From Alphaproteobacteria bacterium (GTDB lineage Bacteria > Pseudomonadota > Alphaproteobacteria > Rhodobacterales > Rhodobacteraceae), in contig JAUIIJ010000018.1 in the NCBI GenBank assembly GCA_030431825.1, positions 1 to 64,000 on the forward strand: DNA of 64,000 nt, in the 5' to 3' direction. Both the position numbers and the translations under genes were made by a program. Numbering within the stretch: the stretch's first letter is position 1; each line of letters starts with the position of its first letter. Shown in pieces: positions 35,004 through 44,165 of the stretch. The notes beneath the pieces were generated by a model. That model did not search any database. It worked only from the letters and a program-made list of their open reading frames with translations, and was not told the origin of the DNA.

Positions 35004-35738
35004 TCACCCGTAGCGTCGGGCGAACCTGCGCAGGATCTCGCCCGGTACCGTCACCTGCGACGCATGGCACTTCTCGATCAGCGCTTCGGCCTGCTCGGGC
35101 GGGAAATAGCCGTGGTTGCGATAGATCTGGATCCGGCGCTCAAAGCCACGCGCATCGGCCTCCGGATGAAACTGCGTCGCATAGACGTTGTCGCCGTGGC
35201 GGATCATCTGGAAAGGGCAGGGGCCGGACCGGATCAGGTGGACGCAGCCCGGCGGCAGCGCCTGCACCGCCTCCTTGTGACCCACCAGAGCCTGGAACTG
35301 CGCAGGCAGGCCAGCGGTCAGCGGATCATCTGCGGCTTCCGGCGTCAGGCTGCAATCGGACGGGCCGACGGCTTCGCCATACCTTGCCTTGCTGACATCG
35401 CCGCCCAGGTGATGGGCGAGGATGCCCAGCCCATAGCAACAGCCCATGAACGGGTGATCCCGCGCGGTGATCTGCGGCATCAGCGTCATGATCTGGGCCT
35501 CGATCCGCGCGTCCATTTCCGATTTCGCCTCGGGCGTGTCGCTGACGCATCCCGGGCCGCCGCCGACGATGACCCCGGCATAATCGGTCACGTCAAGCTC
35601 CGGGGGCAGCGGTTCGCGATCCAGCCGGATCCGGTGCGCGCGGTCCGCGGTCAGATCGCATTTGTCCAGAATGGCCGCAAATTCGTCATCGGCGGCATCG
35701 GTTTCGGGCCGCAATTGCAGGATCAGAAAGCGCTTCAT
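35004..35738 (-). CDS. Class-I glutamine amidotransferase-like protein
   Basis: A 244-residue GATase1-fold protein resembling the amidotransferase part of GMP synthase. The nucleophile Cys is in HPFMGCCYGLGILAHHLGG, and the His/Glu pair in YATQFHPEADARGFERR; an oxyanion Gly segment is VIVGGGPGCVSD. The synthase domain is absent, so it probably hydrolyses a gamma-glutamyl bond in some other compound. It lies ten bases from, and on the same strand as, SLC13 copy 2, suggesting co-transcription. Confidence 0.88.
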   Translation of the reverse strand: MKRFLILQLRPETDAADDEFAAILDKCDLTADRAHRIRLDREPLPPELDVTDYAGVIVGGGPGCVSDTPEAKSEMDARIEAQIMTLMPQITARDHPFMGCCYGLGILAHHLGGDVSKARYGEAVGPSDCSLTPEAADDPLTAGLPAQFQALVGHKEAVQALPPGCVHLIRSGPCPFQMIRHGDNVYATQFHPEADARGFERRIQIYRNHGYFPPEQAEALIEKCHASQVTVPGEILRRFARRYG

Positions 35739-35747
35739 CGCCGTCGC

Positions 35748-37526
35748 CTAGCCCGCAAGCGGCCAGAATACAAGGATCGCGGGGATCGAGACCGAAACGA
35801 TGATGATCTCGAGCGGCAGGCCCATGCGCCAGTAATCGCCGAACTGATAGCCGCCGGGTCCGAGGATCAGCGTGTTGTTCTTGTGGCCGATGGGCGTGAG
35901 AAATGCCGCCGAGGCCGCCACCGCCACCGCCATGAGGAACGGATCGGGCGACACGTTCAGTGTCTGCGCCATCTGGATCCCCACGGGTGCGGCGACGATT
36001 GTCGTCGCGGTGTTGTTGAGCACATCCGACAGGGTCATGGTCACCACCATCAACACCGTCAGCACCATCCACGTGGGCATTCCCGCCGTCAGGTCGGTCA
36101 GCGCCCCCGCTATGAGTTCGGTGCCTCCCGATGTTTCCAGCGCCGTACCAAGCGGAATCATCGACCCCAGCAGCACCACCACCGGCCATTCGATATGGTC
36201 GTAAATCTCGCGGATCGGCAGGATGCGGGCCAGCACGTAGGAGATCACCACAAGCCCGAGTGCAATGGGCAGGTAGAGAAGCCCGAAACTCGCTGCGGCA
36301 ACCGCGGCGCCGAACAGTCCGATGGCCAGCCAGACCTTGTCATTGGCCGTCACGCTCAGGCCCCGTGCGGCGAGCGGCAGGCAGCCCAGCCAGTCGGTCA
36401 CATCCGGCCCCTGATCGCGCGGACAGAGCAGCAAAAGGATATCGCCGGGCAGGATTTCGGTCTGACGCACATGGCGGGTGATGCGCGATCCCTGACGCGA
36501 AATGCCCATCAGCACTGTGTTGCGCCGCCACGATAGCCCGACCCCCTGCGCGGTCTTGCCGGTGATGCGGGCATGTTCGGGGACCACGACCTCGATGATC
36601 TCGAGCCCCTCTCCGTCGGCCGTGAGCAGCTCCTGCCGCTTGCTGTCGGAAAAGTCGAGGTTCAACGCCGAGCGGAATTCGTCGATTGCCTCGGGGCGCG
36701 CCTCCAGGACCAGCGTGTCTTCGGCCGCGATCAGGGCGTTGGCAGCCCGGCCATAGCGTCGCTTGCCGCCCCGGATCAGGCCGATGATGGCCACATCCGA
36801 TTTCTCGGCGGTTTCATACAGCTCGGCCAGCCGCTTGCCGATATGCTCGGAGCCCTCGGGAACGGTAAGTTCCGCGACATAATCCGCAAGGTTCTCTGCG
36901 CCGCCCGTGTCATTGTCGCGGTTGGGAATGAGCCGCCAGCCGATCAGCGCGACAAAGGCAAGACCGGCGATTGCCGCGATGCCGCCGACCGGGGCAAAAT
37001 CGAACATCCGGAACGGCTCGCCCAGCGATTTCTGCCGGATCGACGCGATGATGATGTTGGGCGGTGTGCCGATCAACGTCACCATGCCGCCGAGAATGGT
37101 GGCAAAGGCCAGCGGCATCAGCGACAGTCCCGGACTGCGCCCGGCCTTGCGCGCGGTCTGGATGTCGACGGGCATCAGCAGCGCAAGCGCCGCAACATTG
37201 TTCATGAAGGCCGACAGGACCGCGCCAATGCCGCCCATCAGCGCGATATGCGCGCCAAGCGGGCGGCTGCTGTCAACCAGGGTGCGGGTGATCAGGAACA
37301 CGGCTCCGGACCGCACCAGCCCCGCCGACACGATCAGAACCAGAGCCACCACCATCGTGGCAGGATGGCCGAACCCCGAAAACGCGTCATCCGCCGGCAC
37401 CACGCCGAGCACCACACCCAGCATCAGCGCCGAGAACGCCACGAGATCATAACGGAACCGCCCCCAGAGCAGCAGGGCAAAGACCCCTCCGAACAGGGTG
37501 AACAGGGTAATCTGGTCGGTGGTCAT
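35748..37526 (-). CDS. SLC13 family permease with TrkA-C domains (copy 2)
   Basis: A 592-residue protein, the same length as the convergent permease at 33200. It has SAFMNNVAALALLMPVDI, GGMVTLIGTPPNIIIASIRQ, two TrkA-C regions (about 210-375), and the C-terminal LSDVLNNTATTIVAAPVGIQ with AAFLTPIGHKNNTLILGPGGY. These correspond one-to-one with motifs in copy 1 but the sequences are well diverged, so the duplication is old. It is followed by the amidotransferase gene. Confidence 0.9.
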   Translation of the reverse strand: MTTDQITLFTLFGGVFALLLWGRFRYDLVAFSALMLGVVLGVVPADDAFSGFGHPATMVVALVLIVSAGLVRSGAVFLITRTLVDSSRPLGAHIALMGGIGAVLSAFMNNVAALALLMPVDIQTARKAGRSPGLSLMPLAFATILGGMVTLIGTPPNIIIASIRQKSLGEPFRMFDFAPVGGIAAIAGLAFVALIGWRLIPNRDNDTGGAENLADYVAELTVPEGSEHIGKRLAELYETAEKSDVAIIGLIRGGKRRYGRAANALIAAEDTLVLEARPEAIDEFRSALNLDFSDSKRQELLTADGEGLEIIEVVVPEHARITGKTAQGVGLSWRRNTVLMGISRQGSRITRHVRQTEILPGDILLLLCPRDQGPDVTDWLGCLPLAARGLSVTANDKVWLAIGLFGAAVAAASFGLLYLPIALGLVVISYVLARILPIREIYDHIEWPVVVLLGSMIPLGTALETSGGTELIAGALTDLTAGMPTWMVLTVLMVVTMTLSDVLNNTATTIVAAPVGIQMAQTLNVSPDPFLMAVAVAASAAFLTPIGHKNNTLILGPGGYQFGDYWRMGLPLEIIIVSVSIPAILVFWPLAG

Positions 37527-37816
37527 CTGCGCTACTGCCCGAATTCATGGTTTGCCAGAGCCTAGCGCAGGATCGGGCAGAGGCAAAGCCGCACTTGAGA
37601 TAGCTACCGTCCAGATTTCCAGGAGGCATTGTAGAGATCGTGTCGAAGCCGGGGCGATGATCCGGCCGAGCAGCAGTTTGACCGACGCTGGGACGAGCGA
37701 TGTTTGATAAGTCCGTTTCGACGTAGCCTAAAATCTGATTTTAGATAGAATATGCTTGGGAGTCCGCGCAAAACCCCTAGCCATTGCGACACCAATGCAG
37801 GCTGAGGAGCGATCCG
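37527..37816. other. AT-richer non-coding segment before the accessory gene pair
   Basis: About 290 bases with no gene. The sequence becomes visibly AT-richer near 37700 and contains CTAAAAT-CTG-ATTTTAG (37728-37744), a perfect 7-bp inverted repeat about 75 bases upstream of the next start. Confidence 0.45.
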
Positions 37817-38500
37817 ATGAGTGTCTTGGAACAACTGAACCTGCCCGCTGGATTCGGATATTTACTGCTGGTGTTTGGATTGATCTTGTCGCTGGCGCCC
37901 TGGTTTCATGGCCTCGACTTTGGCATATTGAAGATTCCGCAGTTCAATGTCGTAAGCCGTCGCTGGCTCAAGTGGATGGGGCCGTTGTCACTGGCTTTGG
38001 CGGTTGGTCTGCATGCTCCTTTGCCGACGGATAATCGTTTGATGGCAGGTCCAACCAATGCACGAAACCAGAAGGCTGCTCCAAAAGTGCCGGAAGAAGG
38101 CGCTCATTCAATCTCGTCGGTTCCTATAGGCCAGCGTTTTCTCACAACTTGGGAAGACGATGATTGTCTATATCCCGCCAGATCGGTCGCCAAGAACGGT
38201 GAACTTGTAAGGATGCGATTTGATTTCGGTGCTGAACTGGATCGGCGCGTGGACGACCTATTTGTTACCGTCGAGCCCAGATACGACATCGGGGCGAAGG
38301 TATGGGTTGAAACGCCGGTAAATGGCGCGTTGGCTCCCGGTTTTGTGCGGGATACACGCACCGCCCGTTTTTTGATAGAATTCGATACAGAGGCTCTTTG
38401 TGCCTCGTCTTTTCAGAAGCCGAAGGTTTGGTTGCCTAATGCCAATTTTCCCAATGTAGAAATCGTCGGTACACACAGATGGAGGAGTTATGATGAATGA
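37817..38500 (+). CDS. Uncharacterised membrane-anchored protein
   Basis: A 227-residue protein with two hydrophobic segments (about 10-30 and 52-70) and a soluble C-terminal domain from about 90 (rich in FLTTWEDDDCLYPARS, VEPRYDIGAKVWVETPV). The C-terminal domain has beta character and two Cys. It starts after GAGGAGCGATCCG. Its end overlaps the next secreted gene by 11 bases. Codons are noticeably more A/T at third positions than in neighbours, suggesting transfer. No family recognised. Confidence 0.65.
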   Translation: MSVLEQLNLPAGFGYLLLVFGLILSLAPWFHGLDFGILKIPQFNVVSRRWLKWMGPLSLALAVGLHAPLPTDNRLMAGPTNARNQKAAPKVPEEGAHSISSVPIGQRFLTTWEDDDCLYPARSVAKNGELVRMRFDFGAELDRRVDDLFVTVEPRYDIGAKVWVETPVNGALAPGFVRDTRTARFLIEFDTEALCASSFQKPKVWLPNANFPNVEIVGTHRWRSYDE

Positions 38501-39149
38501 AGTTTTCAAATCCGTCCTGGCCGGTTGCGCGCTATGTCTTGTGTTGAATTCGGTGGCGTTTGCGCAAGATAATCTCAATTTCTTCGACGATTTCCAGGGT
38601 AGCAGCCTCAATCCGGCTTACAAAGTCCTGAACCGTGACCAAGGCAAGATGGCGCTCACCGAGGGAGAGTATCTGTTGCTGGTGCCGACAAAGGACCAGA
38701 CGAACATTCTTGAGTATGTAGGTAAACTTCCAGAGCATTTCTCGGCGACGATCCGGGTACAGGAGCCGCCAGGCTATCATTCGCAATACGTCGCTCTGCG
38801 GATAGGGGATAGTCAGGACAACGCTTATGTCAGGGCCTATTATCGAGAAATTTTGGGGTATACCGGGCTGTATTTCAGTACAAATCGGGTCGAAGACGGT
38901 GGTGAGGGGACAGCGATTTCCAGTTTTGAAGGTGAGATGACAGGTAAGCCATTCTATCTTCGCTTGATGAAGACCGGCGTGGAATATAAAGGGCTTTACA
39001 GTCCGGATGGAGCGAAATGGAAGAGCGTTGGAAAACGCGTCCTCATCGGGCCTCGGGCGGGTCTTTTCATCGACGTCGCCGCGTGGAACACAGCGCCGCA
39101 AACACCGATCAAGATTGACAGCTTTGAGATCAAAGAGATTATCAGGTAG
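38490..39149 (+). CDS. Secreted beta-sandwich-like protein, unknown function
   Basis: A 219-residue protein with a signal peptide (MMNEVFKSVLAGCALCLVLN... ending AFAQ near 26). The mature part reads FFDDFQGSSLNPAYKVLNRD, YVALRIGDSQDNAYVRAYYR and GLYSPDGAKWKSVGKRV, which resembles DUF1349/LamG-like concanavalin folds seen in carbohydrate-associated proteins. It follows GGAGGAG and overlaps the previous gene, forming a two-gene cassette of lower GC. Carbohydrate binding is only inference. Confidence 0.6.
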   Translation: MMNEVFKSVLAGCALCLVLNSVAFAQDNLNFFDDFQGSSLNPAYKVLNRDQGKMALTEGEYLLLVPTKDQTNILEYVGKLPEHFSATIRVQEPPGYHSQYVALRIGDSQDNAYVRAYYREILGYTGLYFSTNRVEDGGEGTAISSFEGEMTGKPFYLRLMKTGVEYKGLYSPDGAKWKSVGKRVLIGPRAGLFIDVAAWNTAPQTPIKIDSFEIKEIIR

Positions 39150-39243
39150 CAAGTTCTAATATCTACCGACCGTTCATGCGAGCCGTCGCACCAACAGAAG
39201 ACCAGTAACGCCGGTGCTTCGCGTTGGCGACCGTCGTCAGGGA

Positions 39244-39272
39244 TTGAACCCGGGCCGCGCTTTCCCCTATAG
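39244..39272 (+). promoter_or_regulatory. Probable promoter of the YebC-like gene
   Basis: TTGAAC (39244-39249), 17 bases, CTATAG (39267-39272), about 35 bases before the start codon. Confidence 0.5.
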
Positions 39273-39307
39273 AGCGTCGAAACCGGGGCATCAGCGGGAG
39301 TCTTTAC

Positions 39308-40048
39308 ATGGCCGGCCATTCCAAATGGGCAAATATTCAGCATCGCAAAGGGCGTCAGGACGCCGCGCGCTCCAAGCTGTTTTCCAAGCTCAGCAAGGAA
39401 ATTACCGTCGCGGCCAAGATGGGTGACCCGGACCCGGACAAGAATCCGCGCCTGCGTCTGGCGGTCAAGGAAGCCAAGTCGCAATCGGTGCCCAAGGATG
39501 TCATCGACCGTGCGATCAAGAAATCCCAGGCGGGCGAGGGCGATGATTACGAGGAAATCCGCTATGAGGGATATGGGCCCAATGGCGTCGCGGTGATCGT
39601 CGAGGCGATGACCGACAATCGCAATCGCACCGCATCGACGGTTCGTTCGACCTTTTCCAAGAATGGCGGCAACCTGGGCGAGACCGGCAGCGTCGGGTTC
39701 ATGTTCGACCGCAAGGGCGAAGTGACATACCCCGCCGAGGTGGGTGATGCGGACACCGTGATGATGGCGGCGATCGAAGCCGGTGCCGAGGATGTGGAGA
39801 GCTCGGAGGACGGCCATGTCATCTGGTGTGCCGATACCGATCTGAACGACGTTGCGACGGCGCTCGAGGCCGAGCTGGGCGAGTCCGAGAGTACCAAGCT
39901 GGTCTGGCGGCCGACCACCACGACCGAGATGGATCTGGAAGGCATGCAAAAGCTGATGAAGCTGATCGATGCCCTGGAAGACGACGACGATGTTCAGCGC
40001 GTCACCAGCAATTTCGAAGCCAGCGACGAAGTCATGGAGCAACTCTGA
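39308..40048 (+). CDS. YebC/PmpR family protein
   Basis: A 246-residue three-domain protein beginning [20 protein letters not shown], the family hallmark, with [21 protein letters not shown] and [21 protein letters not shown] in the first half. YebC-type proteins act as transcription factors or help translation of difficult sequences; which applies here is unknown. It is a single-gene unit after the AT-rich cassette. Confidence 0.95.
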   Translation: MAGHSKWANIQHRKGRQDAARSKLFSKLSKEITVAAKMGDPDPDKNPRLRLAVKEAKSQSVPKDVIDRAIKKSQAGEGDDYEEIRYEGYGPNGVAVIVEAMTDNRNRTASTVRSTFSKNGGNLGETGSVGFMFDRKGEVTYPAEVGDADTVMMAAIEAGAEDVESSEDGHVIWCADTDLNDVATALEAELGESESTKLVWRPTTTTEMDLEGMQKLMKLIDALEDDDDVQRVTSNFEASDEVMEQL

Positions 40049-40051
40049 TCT

Positions 40052-40312
40052 CTAACCGCTGACGTAGGGAACTTTCTTCGCCTTTGCGGGGCGATAGAAA
40101 ATCTTCTGATTGTGCAACCGCCCGAGCAGGTCGTGGATGGCCGTCAGTTCCGCGTCTATCCGTTCGGCGCGCGATGCATCCGTCGTGGCGCCCTGAGCGT
40201 CTGCCAGTTCAATCCGCTCGCGCGAGACCGCCTGCTTGTGCAGACGCAGGGCGGTTTCGATGCGGTCGATGTCATTCACCGTCAGTTCAAACGTCTTGTT
40301 ATACCCGGCCAT
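40052..40312 (-). CDS. Small helical protein, unknown function
   Basis: An 86-residue protein starting MAGYNKTFELTVNDIDRIET, with a long helix (RIETALRLHKQAVSRER) and a second helix (ERIDAELTAIHDLLGRLHNQ), then a basic tail ending VPYVSG. It may form a coiled coil. The start at 40312 is the family-like one; 40351 would lengthen it. It converges with the YebC gene at a three-base gap. No function is known to me. Confidence 0.65.
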   Translation of the reverse strand: MAGYNKTFELTVNDIDRIETALRLHKQAVSRERIELADAQGATTDASRAERIDAELTAIHDLLGRLHNQKIFYRPAKAKKVPYVSG

Positions 40313-40483
40313 ATGTCGATCCTCTGGATGTGCGCGTAACGCTATCTGCAAGCGGCATATAAGCCCCGATTTGCGACATGGCCAGCGTCAAATTGGCTCG
40401 CGGCGAAAGAATACTATGGTATGCGGGCGGCCACGGACATTTTGTTGCGCGCGTTGCGTCGGGGTTTTGGGGCAAACCGGCGG

Positions 40484-41368
40484 TCACGGCTGAACGAGGC
40501 CCCGTCTGGCGGCCATGCGGATCGCCCGGATGAGCGGCTCAAGCGGTGGCGCCATGATCCGGCTCACCTGAAGCGACAGCGGCACGTCCAGCGGCGAGTC
40601 TTCCAACAGGGGCCGCAATCTCCGTTCGGCCAGATGGGCCACAACGAGGTGGTGCGGATTCATGCCCCAGCCCAGTCCGGCGGTGGCGGCTTCGACAAAG
40701 GCGTGGGTCGAGGGCAGGTAATGCGCAGGCGGCGTGACCGCCTGGCCAAACACCTGCTCGATCCAGCGGCGCTGCAACATGTCCTTGGCATCGAAGGTCA
40801 GGCAGGGCGCGCGTGCAAGCCCGGCCAGGTCGACGCGCTCTGGAAACCATCGCTGCATGAAGGCCGGACTCGCGGTCGGCACATAGCGCAGCGCACCCAG
40901 CGGCCAGGCCTCGCACCCCGCCGCTGGTTTTCCCTGGGCGGTGATCGCCATGTTCACTTCGCCGCGCCGTAGCCACCCGGCGCTGTGATCCTGATCGTCG
41001 ATCACCAGATCGAACAGGATTTCCGTCATCCCGGACAGTGCGGGAACCAGCCAGGTGGCGAGGCTGTCGGCATTGACCGCGATCTTGAGCCGGGTCGGCC
41101 CGGTGCCGTGTTCCAGCGCGAGTTCGCGGCTTACCTGCGTTTCGAGCAGGGCTACGTCCTCGGCGTGTTTCACCAGACGTGCGCCGGCGGGGGTGCCTGT
41201 ACAGGGCGCACCGCGCAACACAAGCGCAGTGCCGACCCGGTCCTCCAGCGCCTTGATCCTCTGCGAGACCGCAGAAGGGGTGACCCCCAGATCCGACGCC
41301 GCGGCGTCAAAACTGCCAAGGCGCAAAACCGCGGTGAGCGCCGCGAGATGGTGTGGGTCGAACTGCAT
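40484..41368 (-). CDS. argP: LysR family regulator ArgP/IciA type
   Basis: A 294-residue LTTR. The HTH MQFDPHHLAALTAVLRLGSF...GVTPSAVSQRIKALE and the C-terminal domain (LKIAVNADSLATWLVPALSG) fit ArgP, which senses Lys/Arg. It diverges from a LysE/ArgO exporter gene, the classic target of ArgP, supporting the call. The ATG at 41368 is preferred to a TTG at 41374. Confidence 0.88.
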   Translation of the reverse strand: MQFDPHHLAALTAVLRLGSFDAAASDLGVTPSAVSQRIKALEDRVGTALVLRGAPCTGTPAGARLVKHAEDVALLETQVSRELALEHGTGPTRLKIAVNADSLATWLVPALSGMTEILFDLVIDDQDHSAGWLRRGEVNMAITAQGKPAAGCEAWPLGALRYVPTASPAFMQRWFPERVDLAGLARAPCLTFDAKDMLQRRWIEQVFGQAVTPPAHYLPSTHAFVEAATAGLGWGMNPHHLVVAHLAERRLRPLLEDSPLDVPLSLQVSRIMAPPLEPLIRAIRMAARRGLVQP

Positions 41369-41453
41369 TAGCAAAACTTAATCGGCACGATATTAATTAA
41401 CTGGATAGATGAAGCGACCCCGTCTAGTCAAACCGGGACATCAGAAGGGATAC

Positions 41454-42056
41454 ATGATGGTATCGACCTATTTTGCCGGTTTTGCCCTGGGCTTCAGTCT
41501 CATCCTCGCGATCGGGGCGCAGAACGCCTTTGTGCTGCGCCAGGGTTTGCGACGCGAACATGTCTTCTGGATCTGCCTGACATGCGCGGTGTCGGATGCG
41601 CTGCTTGTTGCTGCCGGGGTCGCCGGCTTCGGGTCGCTCGCCACGCATGTGCCGTGGTTCGAACCGGTGATGCGCTATGGCGGCGCGGCGTTTCTGATCG
41701 TCTATGGCGCCATGAGCCTGCGAAACGCATGGCGCGGCGGGTCGGCGCTGGTCACGGGGAATGGTGTCAGCAGCGGCCTGGGGGCAAGCCTTCTGACGGT
41801 GCTGGCCCTGACCTGGCTCAACCCGCATGTATATCTTGATACCGTGGTGCTCATCGGGTCGATTTCGGCGCAATATGCGGATCGGCTGCAATTCGGCCTT
41901 GGCGCTGTTTCGGCGAGTTTCGTGTTCTTTTTCACGCTGGGTTATGGCGCGCGTCTGCTGGCGCCGCTCTTTGCACGTGCGCGCGCGTGGCAGGTGCTGG
42001 ATGTGATCATTGCGCTCATCATGTGGGCCATCGCAGCCAAGTTGCTTATCATGTGA
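41454..42056 (+). CDS. argO: LysE/ArgO family amino-acid exporter
   Basis: A 200-residue inner-membrane exporter with about six helices. FSLILAIGAQNAFVLRQGLR near 12-31 is the LysE/ArgO signature, with the Asn-Pro motif in TWLNPHVYLDTVVLIGS. It exports arginine and/or lysine out of the cell. It is divergent from argP, with about 85 bases for shared control. Two adjacent ATGs (41454, 41457) follow AAGGGATAC; either may be used. Confidence 0.9.
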   Translation: MMVSTYFAGFALGFSLILAIGAQNAFVLRQGLRREHVFWICLTCAVSDALLVAAGVAGFGSLATHVPWFEPVMRYGGAAFLIVYGAMSLRNAWRGGSALVTGNGVSSGLGASLLTVLALTWLNPHVYLDTVVLIGSISAQYADRLQFGLGAVSASFVFFFTLGYGARLLAPLFARARAWQVLDVIIALIMWAIAAKLLIM

Positions 42057-42096
42057 AGGGTTGTGTCCGGCGCGGATCGGGTGTTGAACATGAGTT

Positions 42097-43002
42097 ATGG
42101 AACACGCACGGACATCGCGGCCACTGGTTGCCATTCTCTGGATGCTGGTGACGGGGTTGTGCTTTGTCGCCGTCACCGCAATCGTCAAGTATCTGGGGCC
42201 GCGGATCCCGCCGGAAGAACAGGCGTTTCTGCGCTATTTTCTCGGACTGGTGTTTCTGATCCCGATGATCCCGGTGCTGCGCAAGACGCGCCTGACCGGC
42301 AGGCTGATGCTGCAATTCACCCTGCGCGGCGCGCTTCATTCGATCGGGGTGATGCTGTGGTTCTTTGCCATGACCCAGATTCCCCTGGCCGAGGTCACGG
42401 CGATCAATTACCTCTCACCGATCTATGTGACACTTGGCGCGGCGGTGTTCCTTGGCGAAAGGCTCGCCATGCGACGGATCGCGGCGGTGGTCACCGCTCT
42501 GATCGGTGCGCTCATCATTCTGCGGCCCGGATTCCGCGAAATCGAACCCGGCCATCTCGCGATGCTGCTGACGGCGGTGCTGTTTGGCGGCTCCTACCTG
42601 TTGGCCAAGGTCACGGCCGACAAGGTGCCGGCGGCGGTTGTCGTCGGAATGCTGTCGATCATGGTCACGATTTTTCTGGCGCCCTTTGCCTATGCGGTCT
42701 GGGTGACGCCGACCTGGACCGAGATCGCCATCCTGTTCGGTGTCGCCTGCTTTGCGACGGCGGGGCATTACACGATGACGCTGGCCTTTGCGGCGGCACC
42801 CGTCGCAGTGACGCAGCCGGTGACGTTCCTGCAACTCGTGTGGGCGACGGCGCTCGGTGCGCTGGCCTTTGACGAGCCGGTCGATTTCTGGGTCGTTCTG
42901 GGCGGCACGATTGTCCTGGGCTCGGTCTGCTTCATCACCTGGCGCGAAGCGGTGCTCAATCGCCGCCAGATCACCCCGGCGGCCCCGGCAACCAAGGTAT
43001 AG
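42097..43002 (+). CDS. EamA-family (DMT) transporter
   Basis: A 301-residue membrane protein with ten helices in two EamA repeats. Motifs: AIVKYLG in the first half, PLAEVTAINYLSPIYVTLGAAVFLGERL at the end of the first repeat and AAPVAVTQPVTFLQLVWATALGALAFDEP in the second. The substrate is unknown. It follows argO by 40 bases on the same strand and may be co-transcribed. Confidence 0.88.
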   Translation: MEHARTSRPLVAILWMLVTGLCFVAVTAIVKYLGPRIPPEEQAFLRYFLGLVFLIPMIPVLRKTRLTGRLMLQFTLRGALHSIGVMLWFFAMTQIPLAEVTAINYLSPIYVTLGAAVFLGERLAMRRIAAVVTALIGALIILRPGFREIEPGHLAMLLTAVLFGGSYLLAKVTADKVPAAVVVGMLSIMVTIFLAPFAYAVWVTPTWTEIAILFGVACFATAGHYTMTLAFAAAPVAVTQPVTFLQLVWATALGALAFDEPVDFWVVLGGTIVLGSVCFITWREAVLNRRQITPAAPATKV

Positions 43003-43114
43003 GCACCGGTTCGGGCCGTTTGTTGACGTGTTTGTTTCCAAAAGCGCCCATTGAAGTGTTGAACTGCCTTGCCAAGTCCGAGATACCCTCGACTCGATGG
43101 CAGGGAGTAAGCTC

Positions 43115-44089
43115 ATGTTGAGATCCGCACGCATATCCGCATGTCTGGCGCTGACGATTGGCTGTCCGATGGCGGCGTTCGCGGGGCTGGAAGTGTGCAA
43201 TGACACCGAAATGCTTCAGGCGGTGGCGGTCGCATATCAGGTCGGTGGCGACAAGGTGTCCGAAGGATGGTGGTCGATCAAGCCCGGTACGTGCCAGACC
43301 CCGCTCGCGCGGGACCTGACCGGTGGTCCGATCTATCTGCATGCCAAGTCGCCGGATCCGCTGCCGGCGCGCACCGGTGCGGAGTTCTGCACCAGCGAAT
43401 CGCGCTTTACCATCGTGAACAGCGACGATTGCATCGTGCGCGGCCATCAGATCGCATTGTTCCACGCCATTCCCGTCGAGGCCGGGCAGGTGGATGTCAG
43501 CGTAAAGCTGTCCCAGTTGCGCGAGGCGGAAGACAGCAAGGACCTCGCGCGCGATGACGCGGTGTTCCAGTCCTGCCGCCCCTCCAAGGAGGCCGACGCG
43601 CTGGTTTGCGCGTTTCACGCCGGAGGTGTGCGATACGAAGCCGGGGTCGGGACCCCCGCCAAGATCCTGGAGTTTCTCAACGAACTTGCTCCGGCGACGC
43701 CTTTGACGGTGCGCGGGACGATCACGTTGCAAGACGACATTTCGGCCACCGTGTCCCTGAGCGAGGCGGACACACGGCCCGAATCGGAGCTTGACGCCGT
43801 CTATGCGCGGTTGCAGGGCGAATGGGTTTCCGTGGATGACCCCAACGAACATCTGACGATTTCGGGGGCGGAACGGACGGGAACCTATGACGGGGCGGAT
43901 ACCGGGGTCGATTACCTGTCAATCCAGACCGACTGTGACGAAGAAAGCGGCGCAGGGCCATATCTGCGCGCCATAGACAGCGCGCATGGCGATGTCTATT
44001 GCTACGCGATCGAGACGCTGGGCGAGGACGACCTGTCGTTGTTCTACCTGCCGCGGGGCAATCTGCTGGAGTACGAGAGGGTCAAATGA
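43115..44089 (+). CDS. Secreted DUF1036-domain protein
   Basis: A 324-residue exported protein. A signal peptide (ending near PMAAFA, about residue 24) is followed by DUF1036: GLEVCNDTEMLQAVAVAYQV, EGWWSIKPGTCQTPL and YLHAKS. The second half (from about 120) has further Cys pairs and a lipocalin-like segment (LQGEWVSVDDPNEHLTISG). Its role in the periplasm is unknown. The ATG at 43115 has AGGGAG upstream. It ends just before the BetI operator. Confidence 0.82.
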   Translation: MLRSARISACLALTIGCPMAAFAGLEVCNDTEMLQAVAVAYQVGGDKVSEGWWSIKPGTCQTPLARDLTGGPIYLHAKSPDPLPARTGAEFCTSESRFTIVNSDDCIVRGHQIALFHAIPVEAGQVDVSVKLSQLREAEDSKDLARDDAVFQSCRPSKEADALVCAFHAGGVRYEAGVGTPAKILEFLNELAPATPLTVRGTITLQDDISATVSLSEADTRPESELDAVYARLQGEWVSVDDPNEHLTISGAERTGTYDGADTGVDYLSIQTDCDEESGAGPYLRAIDSAHGDVYCYAIETLGEDDLSLFYLPRGNLLEYERVK

Positions 44090-44101
44090 CCTCGCCTGTT
44101 T

Positions 44102-44123
44102 TTATTGATTGACGAGTCAATAA
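44102..44123. promoter_or_regulatory. BetI-type operator
   Basis: TTATTGATTGACGAGTCAAT (44102-44121) contains ATTGAC-GA-GTCAAT and closely resembles known bet operators of Proteobacteria. It lies 45 bases upstream of betI and should give choline-responsive control of betI-betC-betA. Confidence 0.75.
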
Positions 44124-44165
44124 ACGACTTCTAGCTTCGGGCGGTCATCAGCCCGGAGCAGCAAT

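Noticed and set aside
35064-36536. 490-codon plus-strand frame
   Set aside because: Antisense to the amidotransferase and SLC13 copy 2, both with strong family motifs.
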